A DNA stretch of 64,000 bases from Hofstenia miamia (Eukaryota > Xenacoelomorpha > Acoela > Hofsteniidae): assembly GCA_900660155.1 (NCBI GenBank), contig CABFPE010000187.1:170657-234656 (forward strand), written 5' to 3'. The position numbers and the translations under genes are program-made. Shown one piece after another: positions 62,171-64,000 of the stretch. The stretch's first letter is position 1. Each line of letters begins with the position of its first letter. The notes beneath the pieces were generated by a model. It had not been told where the DNA came from and did no database searches. It worked only from the letters and a program-made list of their open reading frames with translations.

Positions 62171-62192
62171 TTATATATATATATATATATAT
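62171..62192. repeat. (TA)n microsatellite at LINE 3' end
   Basis: About eleven TA units directly beyond the 3' end of the restriction-endonuclease-type LINE. Confidence 0.9.
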
Positions 62193-62199
62193 TATTCTT

Positions 62200-64000
62200 G
62201 CATCTCACAGCTTTATGCTGGTATCCCTCTCAGCTTGGGGAACTCACAAGTTCCCAGGGAGTCTGAGAGCTTTCTTCACGACTCTAGCTGCCTTCTGTGC
62301 TACCGCTCCTCACCACTTTGGTACTCCTAACTCCTCCAAATATCTCTTATGCTTCTTACTCACTGCTCCTAGTGCGGCTACTACTACCGGGACTACTTCA
62401 ACCTTCTTTAACTTCCACAGCCTTTCTATTTCCTCTGCCAACTCTCTGTTTTTGTCTATCTTCTCTTTCTCCTTGCTTTCTACATTTCTGTCCTTTGGTA
62501 CTGCTATGTCTATCACTGTTCCTAATCTTTTCTCTTTGTCTACTACTACTACTACTAGCCTCCATGCTTCTATCACCTTGCTTGTCTGTATGTTGAACTC
62601 CCACAGTATCTTAACCTTATCATTTTCTGTGACGACCTGTGGCTTGTGCTCATACCACTTGTCTCCTGCTTCTAACCCATGCTGCCTTCTCAAACTCCAG
62701 TGTACCATTCTTCCCACCTTGTCATGCCTGAACTTATACTCATTCTGCGCCAACTTCTCACACCCTGCTATCACATGATCTACTGTCTCCGCCTCTTTCT
62801 TACATAGCCTACACTTACTTCTACTCTTCTGTCTATATGCTTCTTCACCCAGTTTGTTCTTATTGCTTGCTCTGTGCTGCCATTATCAGTGCTTCTGTTT
62901 CTCTCTTTAGTCCTGCCTTCTTTAACCACTTGTTGCTCTCTTCTCTGTCACACTTTTCTGTGTTCCTCCAGTATTCTCCATGCATTGCTTTCTGCCTATA
63001 CCTTGTTTGTCTCTCTGATTCCATCTTACTCTGGTATACCTTCTTTCCTTCACTCTCAGTTCTTATCTTCTTTAATTCCTTAGTGACGTCCAGTATTGAC
63101 CCTCTAGGTTGTGCTTCTACATACTACTTAATCCTTTAGCCCTAGTGCTTCTGCTTCTACAGTTTCCTCTACACTTAGCAGTCTTTTCCCTCCCTTATGC
63201 CTTGCCATCTACAGTCTATCTACATCTCCATTTAAGTTGAATGCTCTCTCTGCTGCTAATATCTTCCTTGTCTCCGTGTCTAATTCTCTCAGTTCATTCT
63301 TGTTCCACCTAACTATTCCTGCCGAATAACTCAACACTGGTATCGCCCATGTATTTAATTGCCTTTATGCTGTTCTGTCCATTCAATGCTGCTTCTGTAG
63401 TACCTTCCTTACTCTCCTCCTTTATTTTTTTCTTAACCTCGTCCTCATTTCCTCATGATCTGTTCTATCTTTCTCTATCACACCTAAGTACTTGTACCCC
63501 TCTTTGACTTCCTCAATCTTATCCCCACTGCTGGTCCTCAAACCATCTCCATCTATACACTTTCCTCTGGTCATTGTCACTGTCGCACACTTTCCTAATC
63601 CAAATTCCAACCCAGAATCTCTGCTTGCCTTCTCCAATGTCTCCACTTGCTTCTGCAACATCTTCCTTGAACTAGCATACATCTTCAGGTCGTCCATGTA
63701 CCACAGGTGACTCACTACTCTACCATTCTTCTCCATCTTGTACCCTATGCCTGTCTCCTTTAACTTTTCTGTGATGGGGATTAAGCTAACTACAAACAGT
63801 AGTGGTGCTATGCTGTCTCCCTGGAATATGCCTCGCCTAAACCTCAACCTGTGTCCGTGTATCTCAGTCTGCCACTTTCCCCTCTCCCTCTCTAGAAACT
63901 CAACCAATTTCCGTGAAACTCCATTGGCCTCTAACGTCCTCAATACCCACCTATGTGATATGCTGTCATATGCCTTCCTGTAGTCTATCCATGCCATTGC
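62200..64000 (-). mobile_element. LINE with restriction-like endonuclease (R4/Dong/Hero type), cut by window edge
   Basis: The minus strand gives, in order: reverse transcriptase from the window edge (WIDYRKAYDSISHRWVL, FRRGIFQGDSIAPLLFV, active-site HLWYMDDLKMYAS, GYKYLGVIE; 63997-63422); a thumb region in another frame (WAIPVLSYSAGIVRWNK, EALGLKD); a CCHC knuckle CRLCKKEAETVDHVIAGC (about 62812-62760); and a restriction-like endonuclease (ILWEFNIQTSKVIEA, VVVVDKEKRLGTVIDIAVPK, LWKLKKVEVVPVVVAALGAV; to 62310). Where relatives have RRPD the sequence reads WRLV, so the first catalytic Asp is missing, and frameshifts separate the domains. The region is CT-rich on the plus strand and less AT-rich than its surroundings. 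The 187-codon plus-strand frame at 62215 is its shadow. Confidence 0.92.

Noticed and set aside
62215..62778. 187-codon plus-strand open frame rich in Ser, Thr and Leu
   Set aside because: It is the antisense shadow of the LINE endonuclease on the minus strand, which has clear family motifs.
1..64000. CRISPR arrays, operons, ribosome binding sites, phage or plasmid features
   Set aside because: Spliced genes, LINEs and MITEs show nuclear animal DNA; no regularly spaced direct repeats with unique spacers exist.

Overview
The window looks like nuclear DNA from an animal (metazoan) with an AT-rich, intron-rich, repeat-laden genome. Coding sequence is split into short exons with standard GT..AG junctions whose phases match when joined. 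Introns are long (one is about 11.7 kb) and (TA)n microsatellites are everywhere. Several non-LTR retrotransposon types and many small DNA transposons are present. I see no bacterial operon, tRNA, rRNA or CRISPR. The sequence supports an invertebrate, but I cannot name the species.

Three host genes can be supported, all on the minus strand. (1) A TIR-domain protein gene at 823-6563. I assembled six exons with compatible phases; the start codon is in the window but the 3' end is not resolved. (2) A KCTD8/12/16-type gene at 21697-35577. Three exons encode the second half of the BTB/T1 domain, the H1 domain and the C-terminus; the first half of the T1 domain was not found. (3) An intact single-exon GLYAT-like (glycine N-acyltransferase family, GNAT fold) gene at 37688-38494. 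A fourth, unassigned gene is suggested by three phase-compatible exons ending in a stop at 35989-37144. A few isolated exon-like fragments are recorded at low confidence.

The rest is mostly mobile DNA. There are decayed LINEs at 16180-19010 (plus), 28070-29200 (plus, antisense inside the large KCTD intron) and 50747-54720 (minus, L2/CR1-like with a PHD-finger ORF1 and an internally rearranged endonuclease). A LINE with a restriction-like endonuclease (R4/Dong/Hero type) occupies 62200-64000 (minus) and runs off the window. A Tc1/mariner transposase relic lies at 9650-10110. A roughly 2.07 kb hAT-type element (11187-13252) has a perfect 8-bp target duplication and carries a second hAT MITE nested inside it. 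Two more hAT MITEs (43883-44278 and 56427-56800) and two long-inverted-repeat foldback elements (44790-45428 and 49568-50124) are well delimited.

Two observations stand out. First, many small GC-skewed islands each reiterate their own 5-9 bp motif (GCGGTGCG, GTGCCGTGC, TAGCCG, GAGTCG, ATTAATGG, TACTAGTA and others). Where ends can be defined they are hAT-like. This suggests a class of motif-iterated MITEs. Second, the 55450-57067 duplication is joined by a single N and shows the same locus with and without a hAT MITE. It may be two haplotypes laid end to end, which would make the insertion polymorphic.
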